A DNA stretch of 64,000 nucleotides from Phymatolithon calcareum. Its lineage: Eukaryota; Rhodophyta; Florideophyceae; Hapalidiales. A program made the translations under genes and the position numbers. Shown here one piece after another: positions 44,753 to 55,862 of this stretch. The notes under the pieces were generated by a model. That model ran no database searches, was not told the DNA's origin, and was given only the letters and a program-made list of their open reading frames with translations. How positions within the stretch are numbered: the first letter of the stretch is position 1; each line of letters begins with the position of its first letter. The DNA lies in NCBI GenBank assembly GCA_977006965.1, contig OZ345376.1, forward strand, positions 1 to 64,000, read 5' to 3'.

Positions 44753-45003
44753 TCAGACATCGAGAAAAACCAGTTTCTTACGCAGGTTAAAAATTTTACC
44801 TAACAGCACGGCGCGGTTTACGTATTCACCAACTTTCTGCAGAATCGGGGGCAGAAAATGAAGCATGCTTGGCTCGCACTCGATGTACTGTCGAAATACG
44901 TGCAAGGCCATCGCCATGAAGTCGGACACCCCTTCGTTCAGCGCTTTTTGAAGCCCGTGACGGCGAATGAGAAAACGAGGCCACGGCTTTTATGTGATTA
45001 GCA
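44753..45003 (-). pseudogene. Unrecognised coding-like fragment
   Basis: A minus-strand frame without a start codon reads RPRFLIRRHGLQKALNEG, then ALHVFRQYIECEPSMLHFLP and VGEYVNRAVLLGKIF, ending in TGA at 44753-44755. Its composition looks like that of a real helical protein, unlike the competing ORF on the same strand, which starts with a hydrophobic MNENGVLIYVLGLAILL. The 5' part is missing or lies across an intron. I cannot name it. Confidence 0.35.
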
Positions 45004-45126
45004 TTATAAAGCAGAGCAAGTACGGCAACCAGCCTCAGAAGAATGGCAAGACCGAGTACATAAATTAGGACTCCATTTTCGTTCATTTGCTGAGGTTGAA
45101 CATTTGTGGTGCATTGCCGCTCTTAA

Positions 45127-45213
45127 GCACCTTTGGTATAATGGTTAGCCTGCTTCTGAGGGTGCGCATATGTGGCCAAGAGAAAGGTCCTTGGTTCGAA
45201 TCACGAGTGTGCC
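45127..45213 (+). tRNA. tRNA-like sequence (pseudogene or tRNA-derived SINE)
   Basis: A-box-like TGGTATAATGGTTAGC (45134-45149) and B box GGTTCGAATCA (45193-45203). GCACCTT at the start can pair with GAGTGTGC at the end at six of seven positions. CTT-CTG-AGG would fit an anticodon loop reading CTG (glutamine), but the T stem does not close well and about 15 extra nucleotides follow. A degenerate tRNA or SINE head is most likely. Confidence 0.35.
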
Positions 45214-45774
45214 TGCTTGCAGTGAGGTGTCTGGCGCGGTTTTTCTATCCTAAATTCGCGCCAGGGCGTTTCGGGAGATGGGTCTCCGCGTTTCTCCCAC
45301 TCACGCAGCGTCGAGCTGGTCGCAAAATAGAAAAGGCTGGACAACGGCTGGGAGAGCTGAACGACAAGGAGCGCATTGGTCAGAAATTCTCCCTCAGGCG
45401 TTCATCCGCTGTAACCCCTTCAATCATCTATGCCTCATGTGCTATCCATTTCTAGTCCAACCATCGAGAAACCACTCTGGGACTAGGGCCGCGAATGGCG
45501 ATGGAGTGTAATCACTAAGTGTGTAAAGAAAAAGTTGGGTTTATATTCGAAGAGGGTGATCTCTCTCTGATGTAATGCTTCCTACAAAAACTTGGAAAGG
45601 GGAATTGCTTAAATTGGGTTCCGATTACCTTCCAGCTGTGGGGTTTGCAGGAAGCATAATGCGTGCTTCCTGCCCGCAGAACTTATTCCAGAATTTAAGT
45701 CGCCTATTCCTGTAGTTTCTGGCACCACTGTATCATTGCGTGTCTACAGGGCCCCATACACTCGAACGCTGTAT

Positions 45775-46709
45775 TAATCATTCATGCGCAATGCCTCCTT
45801 GGCCTTCTTCCACAACTTTTTCTTGCGTGTGTTGGAAACAAATGCTGCACGCAATCTTCTGCCAAGCTCTAGCACTTTTGCCGGGCAAAGCTGACAACTG
45901 AATTTGAAAGAAAATTCCATCTGGTGCATCTCCTGTAGCAACGAGTTTTTCAATCATCTCGTACTTAGTCTCAGAATGGTCTGCTTTTTCAGCTTATTGC
46001 TTTCCTTTTTTCCGGCAACATCAAGACGGTATAACTGCATTCTGCTGGGATTGACCCGTTCCGTTTTCCCATCCACTATGCACATCGTAAATCAATTTGC
46101 TGAATAGCTTAGGATCGATCCATTTCAACTGTATTTTGTGCTTCTTCTTGCCGTTCGGAACACGCTCAACCTCACAATCGCCTAATAGAAATTGGAGACT
46201 CATGATGTTCGCGTTATTGTTGTGTTGCTTCATTTGCATCACCCGATTCTTGCTGACTTTTCCGTCACGTCTCTCTTTTTCTTCTTTCTCTTCTCGATCG
46301 ATTTCTGGTCTCTTGCGCACTGCCTCTCTTCTTTTAAAACATTTTTTGTTCTTCGACTCTGTAAGACGTCCTCGTCAGACTATTCGTTACCGTTGTAGTC
46401 GTGTGTGGTACTGGCCATGGCACGGCGAACTTTCGCTCGCTTTCCTTTTTTGTGATCCTGATGTGTCTTTAGGTTGCTCAGCTCTTCAACCACTGCAGAA
46501 TGCGCAGTCCAGATGCGTTGCGCATAAGAAACAATCTTGTGTTCTACGTTAGTATCGTCAATCACTTTCCTCAGTTTAAAATTGAATCGGGTCTCCTCGA
46601 GACACTTCTTTATTGCATTGTAAGACAATTTTCCGACATGCAGCTCAAGTGCAGAACACCTAGCCATTTTCAGTGCATCTTTCCTAAAAATAAGTCCAGA
46701 AATCTTCAC
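45775..46709 (-). pseudogene. Unrecognised minus-strand gene remnant I
   Basis: Three coding-like blocks lie in order on the minus strand: MKISGLIFRKDALKMARCSA...KVIDDTNVEHKIVSYAQR (46380-46709), a lysine-rich frame with FLLGDCEVERVPNGKKKHKI and WIDPKLFSKLIYDVHSGWEN (46021-46320), and CQLCPAKVLELGRRLRAAF...KKKLWKKAKEALRMND with a stop near 45778. Frame shifts separate them. The blocks may be exons or a decayed ORF. No domain was recognised. Confidence 0.35.
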
Positions 46710-46854
46710 TGAATTTCTGTTTCCGTGATCTGCACTGACTCATGAATTCAGAGTGTCGTTTGTCGAGTAAGAGAAATACGCAAAGTAGTACTGAAAATGT
46801 AAAGTTTACAGTTGATTTTTAATACATTTTAGATGCCATTATTTTCACTACTCT

Positions 46855-47700
46855 ACCCAAAACGGCTTGGTGGAACTCTGCAATAGTTCATGTGGTGCCG
46901 TCTTGCAAATAATCTCCCAATTCTTAAACTATCTGATCGGCGCTCCAGATTTCCAGTTCTGAGACTGTGACATTTCGAAAAGCCTAGAAAACAGGGAAAT
47001 TTTTCTTTCGTATTTGGCTGACACGGGATAGTATGACAGAAATTGCTGTATATAATTCTCAAAACTATTGCTTGGCAGGCCTTCTCTTGAATACCTCATA
47101 TTTTCTGATTGTGCCACATGTTGCTGCAATGCAGCCCTTCGTGACTCAGATTAAGTAATAGGGGAAAGCGACGACCGCCTTTTCGCACCGAACTACAAGC
47201 ATGAGCGGACTCCTTGATAATATGAGCTGCGTTGCTCAAATCGAGGAGTGTGCATCCCAGTTCCGTCAGCACATTTTGTGTTGCGCCATCAGTTTTTTGC
47301 TCCGCCCAGTGATTACAGTTCCACGAAGCGGAAAAAATGTCATCTTTCTGATCGAGATTTGGACGAGGACTTTAGTTTCGCCGACTTGGATACGATGGCT
47401 ACCACTACGAATTTTGAGCTGTTTCTCGAAGTTGACACTAATGCATTTCTTAATCCATTCTCGTGTATTTGACATCCGTTGCAATTATGACCGTATCCGA
47501 AGCTCAAAATACTCACTATTTTGTTCAACCTGAACTTCTGTGTGTTTCCAAAGCCTATCAACGTCGTTGAAACAGGTGCAACAAGAAGAAAAGCGATTAC
47601 TGCCACCTAATTCCTCGTCTTTTCTACAGCTTCCATCGAACACACTAACGCCAAAGTTTTCAAAACCAAAAGCTCAAACTAGCGCCATCATGCACATCTA
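46855..47700 (-). pseudogene. Unrecognised minus-strand gene remnant II
   Basis: The minus frame FGFENFGVSVFDGSCRKDEE...EVQVEQNSEYFELRIRS is interrupted by TAA, then continues LQRMSNTREWIKKCISVNFE...VGETKVLVQISIRKMTFF to a stop near 47263. After a gap, a frame with ENMRYSREGLPSNSFENYIQ and FLSYYPVSAKYERKISLFSR ends near 46929. It could belong with the remnant at 45775-46709 as one decayed gene of about 1.9 kb. The function is unknown. Confidence 0.35.
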
Positions 47701-47879
47701 CGTTTTTCTCAGTCCATCATAAGCCACCAAAAGAGCTTCTGTGAACATTTATCGCATGCAACTTCTCAGCGTAATGCTAACACCATCAGGATGCGCAATG
47801 TCGTGAGTATCCAGGAACCGAACGACTTGTTCAGCTCCCTAATGCGACGACGGCAGATGCTGGACGTCCATACAAATTG

Positions 47880-48050
47880 TCTTGGCAGAAACTCCAGGAG
47901 GGATGTAGTGCTTTCGGCAAGATGTCTTACAGCTCGCTTGGTCAGAAACTCCGATGGATGTACTGACTTCGGTAAGGTGCGCCAACTCTGCTCGGTCAGA
48001 AACTCCGTAAGGATGTAGTGACTTCGGCAGGAGTGGTCCAGTCCAATGGT
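47880..48050. repeat. Three ~55-bp tandem units
   Basis: CTTGGCAGAAACTCC...GGATGTAGTGCTTTCGGCAAG recurs as GGTCAGAAACTCCGATGGATG (about 47940) and GGTCAGAAACTCCGTAAGGATG (about 47994), each followed by a GACTTCGG(C/T)A step. Moderately diverged, non-coding. Confidence 0.75.
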
Positions 48051-48059
48051 ACGCAATGG

Positions 48060-49050
48060 ACGGTTGCTCGGCAGTGTGAATGCGTTGCTGACTTTCGTCG
48101 GAAGAGTAAGTTTATCTTTCAATATCCTTGGGGGTTAGGTTGTGGTTGGTAAAGTTGATAGCTGTTTACAAAAACATCGATTGTGTCAAATTGGCCGTGT
48201 GTATAGTCCCAAGTATTGCAGTTTATTGTAAATGTGGCTCGCTACGCAACGGGAGGTTAAAAGGCACTTTGATGCCGCCTGTTTTTGCTTTTTTCTCCGT
48301 CCTACAACTTGGAACTGTACTTGTTATTCTGCTTGTTGTCAGTACAGTGGTCTCTGTGGTTTCGTTTATAGTGAAACGTGTGCCCGTGGAGATGGTAACT
48401 GTCTCCACTACAGTATTGGTGAGATGTCTTCTTCTTGTGTATTGGGAGAGGGACCTTCTTGAGAATACAGATTTTGCGTCCGTCTTATCAGTCTGGAAAA
48501 GTCCGGTGTTGCGGTCCTATATATTTTGACTGGTACATGAGGACGCGGCATTGGTCATAGTGGCTACTGTGTGCATCTATGGGATAATTTTCTCATAATG
48601 ATTTCTAGTTTTCGGAAGTGGAATTGCTTTGCAAGCAACTTTTTGGAGTGCCAAGAACTCTTGTGCAATCGATATGCATGTTTTTGCGCAAAAGTGTCAG
48701 TAGTGAAAGTTTGCAAATCGAAGCTGCACGTGGCATCAACCAGTTCAAGCTATGCCGCGTCCTTGTATCCAGTCCACAAAATAATGACTGGTAGAGGGGA
48801 TATTTTTTGACTGGTTCTATCCCGTGATCTTGATTAATTCTAAGGAAATTCTAAAGAGATGCGATCTCCCGGTAAGAGATATGATAGGCGTTGGATATGA
48901 GGACCTAACTGGTCCTTACATTTCTTTGTTTTTCATTCGTTTGCTAGGGCATGTTCTTCAATCCCAGACTGGTAATCAAAAACATTCCCAACAGCATCAT
49001 TCTTGACGCTTCAACGCTGCATAATATGTCCTTTATGTTAGCGTGGAAAC
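48060..49050. other. Region without recognisable genes
   Basis: The frame at 48128-48529 (plus) contains hydrophobic stretches but no family signature. No repeats were seen. Confidence 0.35.
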
Positions 49051-49059
49051 TCTAGTTTT

Positions 49060-49790
49060 AAAATTCCCTGTGCTGCGATTCAGGAATGACCCCGAGATGA
49101 CCCCGAGATAAAATCGAGGACGGGCTCAGACGTGTTTTCGTTGGACTATTAATGACAATGGGGAGCAAGAACAAACGGAATACTCACTTCACTCGCGGTG
49201 CGCGCCGTCTTTTCTTCGGCACTTCTTGACTTCATTTGATTCCACTTACTGAGATCGGAGGCTCTTGCTATGGCCGATTAGATATCTTGGTTCGATATAT
49301 CGCCAAGGAGAGAGGCGTATGTTCCGGGTACGCATTGTAGTAGTATCCTGCGAACGAGCCTATTATTATCCATGCGAAGAACATGTCCTATCGATCTCCA
49401 GCGATAGCCTTTAATTCACTGCCTGACCGGCATTGAAGACTCTCTTGCTCCTTCGGCTATCGTTCTTCGATACGGTACGGTTAATATTCTTCAGGAGTGG
49501 AGCATTCACATCCGTATATCAAAGTCAAGACGATCGAGGTTCTCCAGAGGCGTAAGTGAAGCGGGAACGGTAGTGACGTTTTCGTGAGTAGTCGATAGAG
49601 ACTTTTAAAACGTGATTTGGTAATTTCGACACGGTAAGCAACGGGCGTCATAGGGTCTGTTACTCCTGATTGCATTTGTTCCCAAGTACTTGAAATTCAT
49701 CACCTTGTCAAAAGGTTCACCCATGTCTAACGAGAAAGACCTCGCGATTTCGCTGAAAAGCCCTGCCTAAAAAACGCTGACTTACGTGGA
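49060..49790 (-). mobile_element. LINE fragment, 3' end of reverse transcriptase ORF
   Basis: In shifting minus frames: GEPFDKVMNFKYLGT (49690-49735, the FKYLG motif), AYRVEITKSRFKSLYRLLTK and LRLWRTSIVLTLIYGCE (49540-49650, the trans-connection LYG region), and YRWRSIGHVLRMDNNRLVRRILL (49340-49410, the R-x-R-W-x-G-H-V-x-R-M block). These are typical of RTE-like and related LINE C-termini. It is a different family from the LINEs at 25.8 and 40.8 kb, and inactive. Confidence 0.8.
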
Positions 49791-50038
49791 ACTTCAAGTT
49801 TTGTAGCTTTGCCACTGCGTCACGATATTTTAAAAACATTCAGAAAAGCAGCAGTTAGAGGCGCTAGGAGGATCGCTCGGTGAAATTTAGGATAAGGGAC
49901 CTACTGAATCTGTATTTACTAGGCTTTCTGTGTAGCATAATTTTTCTGCTGCTTCATTGCTTACAAAATCCGCTTGGGTATGGGGATAAATTGAATAACA
50001 TATTTCCGTTTCGGACATATTAGCGGTACAAAAAACTC

Positions 50039-50104
50039 AAGGTATACAAAAGTACTGAACTGAATTGAATTTATGTAATTCAGTTCAGTACTATTGGATA
50101 CCTT
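50039..50104. repeat. 28-bp inverted repeat (two mismatches)
   Basis: Arms 50039-50066 and 50077-50104 pair except at two positions; the loop is GAATTTATGT. The core is AGTACTGAACTGAATT. The arms begin AAGGTAT and end ATACCTT, which could form a small foldback element. Confidence 0.85.
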
Positions 50105-50380
50105 AATCACACTTGTAGTGTTTTGAACTGGGCATCGTTACATACCACATGACATGTATTGACACGCACGGTCAAATTGTGTAGCGTGGGTGTCAAAATG
50201 TTTTCTAAGAGTTGCGGACGAGTACTTGATATATGCATAAATGTTTTGCACAGGTAGTAAACACATAGCGGATGTGGGTGGTACCACCCTTGATACTACC
50301 TACATCAGTTCAACATGCAGCCTCGCCGCGATTAGCATGTTCGACTGGGAGAGGCAGTTTAAAGTGCAACAGGAGTGAAT

Positions 50381-50470
50381 GCGAAGGCCTGTCGATGCCT
50401 CGCGGCCGCACTGTGAAGCGAACGGGCGCGAAATCGAAGGCCTGTCGTTGCCTCGCGGCCGCACCGTATC
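50381..50470. repeat. Two direct copies of a NotI-type GC-rich segment
   Basis: CGAAGGCCTGTCGATGCC with following TCGCGGCCGCACTGT at about 50381-50414 is repeated as CGAAGGCCTGTCGTTGCC...TCGCGGCCGCACCGT at about 50436-50469, a spacing of about 55 bp. Confidence 0.8.
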
Positions 50471-50488
50471 GCCTCACACATTCTATAG

Positions 50489-50791
50489 GTGTCTCTACCA
50501 CGTTGTGAACTTGAGCAAAAGGACTCGACAGCGGCCATCTCCCAATTGGCCAAAATGAAACTGATGAGGTCACGCAAGGCGGCGCTGAAAAAGGCGTCCG
50601 GGAAACCACTGGAACACATGCTCTTCACAGCGCACGTCTCCAGGATCTGCATCTACAACGACACCTGGAGACAAGGAATACTTCGTTTTGCGTGCACACA
50701 GGAAATGAAGGAAGCGATCAGGGACGCACAAGCAAACGCACCTGTCAAGAAAACAGCTGGTCTCGACGAAGTGAATGCAGAGATGCCATGA
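50489..50791 (+). mobile_element. LINE fragment, region before the reverse-transcriptase core
   Basis: The 100-codon frame ends KKTAGLDEVNAEMP, the equivalent of the GKSSGVDEI block of the LINE at 25795, preceded by FACTQEMKEAIRDAQANAPV. This is the segment between endonuclease and reverse transcriptase. The frame stops directly after. Confidence 0.65.
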
Positions 50792-50794
50792 CTA

Positions 50795-52610
50795 ACGTGG
50801 AACTCTACTCAGAGATAACATTTATTTAAAAGACAGTACTCAAACCATGAGTATCAACTCGGTTTCCAGAAAGGCAAGAGTACGGAAACTGCCAGACTCA
50901 GAGCAACGGAGCAATATGAAACACGATAAGTCCTCTATTAAGTACTAGGCAATATTCTTGATGAGCAAGGTCTGAAAAGCGCTTCTGTGCAGTCTTAAGA
51001 GTGTCACTGAGGGTTTTTTATTGAACAACAAATCAATTGCTCAGAAAAAGCGAAATAATTTCCGCAGTGAAGAATATCTAAGGACGACAATTGAATGGAA
51101 CGGAATTTGAGATGACATGCTCATGGAGTGATTCAAAAGCACAATCGCCAAAGCGCGGCTCATGAGCAGCCTAGATATAACAGAAAGAGGAGTTTGGCCG
51201 ACAGCACTTGTCTCCGAAACTAAGACGATGCTTAAGCAGGATATTGGAGGAGGCGGAAGCCATGGGACAGAGCAAGAACTTGAAGCTCTCGACTGCACAC
51301 GGTAGGCAGACAAGACAACTGATATTCAAGAAAGATCTGGGCTCCGTCGAGCATGGGAGAAGCAAGAATAACGATGCCCCAGAAAAAAACTTTCACTAAA
51401 AAGTGCATACCGCACCGATCAGTGAGGATGAAAAAGCTAGGCGCAAACTCTTTGCCCGAGATGGTTTGCTGGCCATTTTTCGAAAAATCTTCGAAAGCTG
51501 ATTGACAAAATGGACAGTCAAGGAACATGGACATTTGGAACACTCAACAGAATCCTTAAGAAGCCTATGTGGACCCTGAGAGAAGAGAATGACGTCTATA
51601 GAGCCGTTGACGTGATTCTATGTAGTTTCGATTAAGGTAGTATTTTCGTTGCTGGAAGAATGCGCTTAGAAAGGTACCGACTTTCCTCCAGTTGGGACAC
51701 ATGGTATCTTTTAATTTCGAGTAGTCTTGGTGGAAATCTGCACCTTGGCCAGAAATCACCACTCGTTGACACAAGGAAGAATTCAAGGTCGTTACTTCTG
51801 GAAGTTTCAAAATAATTTAACTTAAAGAAGAGGAGCCATTCTTGATGCGATCTCAGGAAGCGATAATCTTGCGCACATGCTCAATCAATTCTCACGCACT
51901 GTTTGTCGGCTGGGCACACATTGTGCACTTATTATGCTTGGTCATACTTCAGTCAAGCTAGTCGGGTACACACTCTGGCATGAGATGGAACACAACAGCA
52001 GGAAAGAGCGAGGTCCTTAGGCACAAAAGGCTTTCGAAGCACACTTTCTTCTTTGACGGGCGAGAGCGCCAGAAAGCCTAGATAATATCGTATCGTGGAG
52101 TAATCATGAATAGCAAGGGACTAGAAGACGACAGGGCTAAACCAATTGCATGAAATGCAGTGAACTGCATGCATACAGAAACTGCGCAAAAGTGAAATAT
52201 TGCAGCGAAATGGGTGTATGCTCTGCACCTGACGCCGAACAGAAAGCGATTGTGAGCTCTGTGTCGTCTAGAGCCAACAGTGATGACGAGGAATTATCTA
52301 GGTCTACAACTGTTAAGATCAAGAATCATTTAAATAGGCAGATGAATATCCTGAAGGTGAAAAGCAAATATTAGAAGTAAAAAGGACCATCGAATATCTC
52401 AAGAACTATGAAGACTTGCGAGAAGCCCTCCAGAGAGAGGAAGAGGAAGTAGGATCGAAGAAAGAGCGAATGATCAAAGTAAATGAGGTATGGGCAAGAT
52501 AAGAGCAGGGGAAAATTATGTAGTGAATATCCTTACTGAATAAATCATCTTCCTGGGATCCTACATATTCGGTAGAGGATGATCCGTCTAAGATGCGTTA
52601 GTTAGTTAGT
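50795..52610 (+). mobile_element. LINE fragment, decayed reverse transcriptase and 3' part
   Basis: YQLGFQKGKSTETARLRATE (about 50850, reverse-transcriptase domain 3 region) follows a deletion. From 51960 to 52570 the DNA aligns with 41050-41770: TGGAACACAACAGCAGGAAA, TTCGAAGCACACTTTCTTCTT, ATCATGAATAGCAAGGGAC and GAAGCCCTCCAGAGAGAGGA have counterparts in order. Frames are destroyed by stops. Sequence at 51000-51600 may be LINE or an insertion. Confidence 0.7.
51660..51720. repeat. Short dispersed repeat, copy 1 (partner 53730-53790)
   Basis: TTAGAAAGGTACCGACTTTC followed by CAGTTGGGACACATGGTATC corresponds to TAGAAAGGTGCCGACGTGCC and CAATTGGGACACATGGTACC at 53733-53782. AGGTRCC at one side and GGTAYCT at the other make each copy roughly self-complementary. 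Confidence 0.75.
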
Positions 52611-52614
52611 TAAT

Positions 52615-53550
52615 CAATCAAATGCCGCTTTAGAAAAAAAATCTGAGCCTGGTTCATGCTTTTGTAGAAGATAGGTAATTGAACTCACTAATTTGAATGA
52701 AGGAGATATTAGGAGTATATTGCCCGTTCGATAAAGAATACAACGAAAAGCAGCCCTGTTAGGGAGTTTTAAAAATAAAGGAACATACGTCTCCTTTGAG
52801 ACAATGTTAATCAAATATCCCCCATTACTTGAATATTATTGAAGGCACCTCGATAATGGCTGGCGACAAGAAGGTAAGAGGAAAGCTCGTCATCACATGC
52901 TATACGATACCGATTTACGACAATCCTATAGGGAGTCGGGCCCAATGTGCCTTGCTCTCAACGGATGAGTATTGCATAATCGGGCAACACTAGCATTGTG
53001 TTGATGATTTGCCCAGAAACACAACGCCTTTGCACATGCAGAAATTTGAAATAGTCAGCCGACATGTCATGTCGCCTGATGTGCATAGAAGCGTCTGTTC
53101 GTGCTGCACAGTCACCGTGAATCCTTTTTTGCTCTTCATTGAAGACGAACCCCATCGATGATGTTACAGATGCCCGTCTAAATTAAACTAGGCAGTTCGG
53201 AATCAAACGTGAGCCTTCATCGTCCGCATGTTAAGCTTAGCTGTATGCGAGCTTTCTCGCACCAAGCCCTTGACGGCAGGTAGTCATCCTTGCCCAGGAC
53301 TACTACCAAGAGTTAAAGGTTATGAAGAACTCAACTATTTGCGCTTGAGCTATATTTGCACGAATATGCCTTCAGCAGAATTAGCTTCGTCACCTCTCTA
53401 GTTCTCTATTTCGGTCTGATGAAGGGAACTGTTGATTCAAAGAACCATTGATGCAGAGTACCAATTTCGGGGCCTGTATAAACTGTTCTGGTAACAAAGT
53501 CTTCTCAATTTTAAACTGCTGCTTCTGTTTGAATTCTGTAAAGAAAAAAT
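52615..53550. other. Region without recognisable genes
   Basis: No motif-bearing ORFs. The minus-strand frame 52958-53155 is anonymous. Confidence 0.4.
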
Positions 53551-53559
53551 GACTTCTTA

Positions 53560-53730
53560 TCTTTTCGAATGAAGAATAAAAGAGTATCCAAAATCAAGAA
53601 AGAATCAATAATCAAAGAAAAGCCAGAATCAAAAGTCAAGAATCGAAGATGAATCAAGAAAGGGTCTGGAAGGAAGAAAAATCAGTAAGAACAAAAAGAA
53701 GCAGAAAAATCGACAATAAATTAGATAAGC
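53560..53730. repeat. Purine-rich AATCAAGAA low-complexity tract
   Basis: The plus strand consists largely of A and G with recurring AATCAAGAA and AAGAATC words and no clear period. Confidence 0.7.
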
Positions 53731-53790
53731 TAGAAAGGTGCCGACGTGCCCTCAATTGGGACACATGGTACCTCTTCAATAAAATACACT
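53730..53790. repeat. Short dispersed repeat, copy 2 (partner 51660-51720)
   Basis: See the partner copy. This copy lies about 340 bp from the nearest recognisable Helitron protein segment, so it could mark a border of inserted DNA, but that is not shown. Confidence 0.7.
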
Positions 53791-54130
53791 TAATTACGAA
53801 TGAAAAATAGCGTAAATATAAATTGTCTCAAGACAGAGAGTCGATGTCAAAACCCGTCGGTGGAACCATGGCTTGCAAATGGTTTCCTCCTCGAAACAAT
53901 ATAGGTATCCTGAAGGGAACAGATGGCAGTGCAACTTAAACATTAGGATACGGCCTATAGGTTACGTCAGCATACAAGTTGCCAATGTTCGACATGAAAA
54001 AATCTCTAGGAAATGTCGGTTGAGACAACGGTACCGAGTACGTTACAATGTCCTGATTTGGAACAAGTGTGAGAAACTCCTCGCTGTGATGTATCTAAAT
54101 TCATATGCCGCAGAAAATTTCTCCTTCTCT

Positions 54131-54400
54131 TCATATCAAGTTTGAAACATTAAGAAGAAGTGATGATATTTTATCCGGACAAATTTGGAGTTCAATACGC
54201 AATATGGTTCCCAGGGATAGGTTATAATAGTAAATTGACAAAACAGTAGCATATAGCCAACAATTTCCATCCCCGGGTATGTCTACTACTGTCCAGAACT
54301 CTAAATCGGGAGCAATATTGAAGTTCGAAATCATATTAAAGGTTAATGCATTTACATTATATGCAAACGCAAGCTTTGACAATGTGTGTGATCGTTTCAT
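54131..54400 (-). pseudogene. OTU-like cysteine protease fragment
   Basis: The minus frame contains FWTVVDIPGDGNCWLYATVL, the OTU catalytic-cysteine block (D-G-N-C-W/L-F/Y). The catalytic His region is not seen in this frame. OTU domains are deubiquitinase folds found as C-terminal parts of some Helitron proteins. The fragment follows the helicase C-terminus at a distance of about 400 bp and is in another frame. Confidence 0.75.
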
Positions 54401-54425
54401 TCTTAGTACTTAGTATGAGTTGAAG

Positions 54426-54707
54426 TTAAAAGGAAACCAGATAGAACAGAACCAATTTGACATTTCTGCTCTGGATTTCAAATTTTTCCTTTATACTCTT
54501 TCTCTTGAAATGAGATTCTGTTTCAGATTTCTTCTCCGGTTCACATTGCTCTCTCGCCAAAGTAATTTCTTGCGTACAATTTGTTTTCTGCACATTGCTG
54601 CTCTTGAGAGCATCTTCGTTTTTATATTTCTTTGGTGGATAGAGATCTATTTCATTAGCTTCAGTGCTCTCACTAAGTTCTGCTCTTGAATCTAAAATTT
54701 TATTCAC
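54426..54707 (-). pseudogene. Helitron linker between helicase and OTU-like domain
   Basis: A charged, low-complexity frame (ELSESTEANEIDLYPPKKYK, then KSETESHFKRKSIKEKFEI) without domain features, lying between the helicase C-terminus and the OTU-like block. Confidence 0.5.
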
Positions 54708-54813
54708 TTCGTCCCGAAACAGTGATCCTTTTGAATATTTTCGAAGTGTTTTTTCACATAGCGCGTCAAGTCGATCTTCCTCTTGAAGAACCTCCCTGGA
54801 AGGCCTGAAGTAC

Positions 54814-55332
54814 TTAGAAATCTTCAGAGCTTAGTTTATTGCAAAGAAATAGACCGTTCAGACTTGTGACACGTGATAAAAGTACATAGAGAGATGTCCG
54901 TTGCCTTCCAGCCTCATTGAGAACGTAGGACAAAATATCCTTGCAAGTAGTCCCTTGCAATTTATGATTGGTTGCCGCAAATGATGGAGTTAGTGGCACT
55001 TGCGTCATTTTTATGCTAAACGTCCTGTGCATCAAACATCCGACACGTATAGTTTGAGTATTAGGAAGAACAGGAATTGTGCTTGTTGGATACTGAACTG
55101 GGATACCAGGAGAGCGGTCTTCTATTGTTTTCTGATCAACGGACACATACAAAACTTCTGGAAGTGCTGCAGCTAAATCCATTGCAACACCCTGGACATT
55201 TGTAGACTTGAAAACTGTTTCCTCTGAAAACTGATAGCCAACTATAGTTCCAGTTGATCCATTAGCGAGTCCAAGTTTCGGGCTTATGTTTTGAGTAATG
55301 TACACAGGCATGCCAGAAAAAATTGGAAGCAT
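54814..55332 (-). pseudogene. PIF1-type helicase, C-terminal RecA-like domain
   Basis: 172 codons with GMPVYITQNISPKLGLANGS (the N-G-x-x-G turn of PIF1 domain 2), then PLTPSFAATNHKLQGTTC, the helicase motif V/Va equivalent (H-K-x-Q-G), and SLYVLLSRVTSLNGLFL, motif VI (Y-V-x-L-S-R-V). These bind nucleotide and DNA in active enzymes. It continues the helicase begun at 56519. Confidence 0.88.
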
Positions 55333-55350
55333 GGGTGAGAACCTTTGCAG

Positions 55351-55626
55351 TTAGTTGTCCCCTCGTTTGAGAAGCTCAGTCATCTGCTTCAATGTTGGCT
55401 TTATTCCTCTTTTGGTCGCATTGAACTGTGCCGGACATATTATTGGTCTATCTTTAACACCAGTACTTCTAGCGAGCACTGCTGTACTTTTCCAGTTAAT
55501 AGAATGTCTACTAGTATCAGCTTGCACAGCAATTGAAAACACTATAATATTATTTTCTTGCTGTTTCATGAACTCGTTTTGCACTTCAGTATTCGGAAAA
55601 CATGGATCTAGAAACCTGCTGTTCAC
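55351..55626 (-). pseudogene. PIF1-type helicase, middle part
   Basis: The frame holds FPNTEVQNEFMKQQENNIIV and a C-terminal stretch ICPAQFNATKRGIKPTLKQM that leads toward the domain-2 block at 55332. A frame break separates it from the helicase N-terminal part. Confidence 0.65.
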
Positions 55627-55862
55627 AATATCGAAGTCTTCTTCCCTATGGACAACTTTTCGGAGTCTACTGAGCTATGCTTCGTAAAGTAGATCATTAT
55701 GATGTCTCATGTTTTCTATGAGTTTAACAACGATGTTGAATGAACGCCATAAGTAAATCCAGTAATATTGTCGGTTTTTATGCTAGCCATCGTAGAGTAC
55801 TTTGTAGCTTGTTCTTCACTGGATTCACAGACTTTATCACTTTTACATACTGAAGGTGAGCT

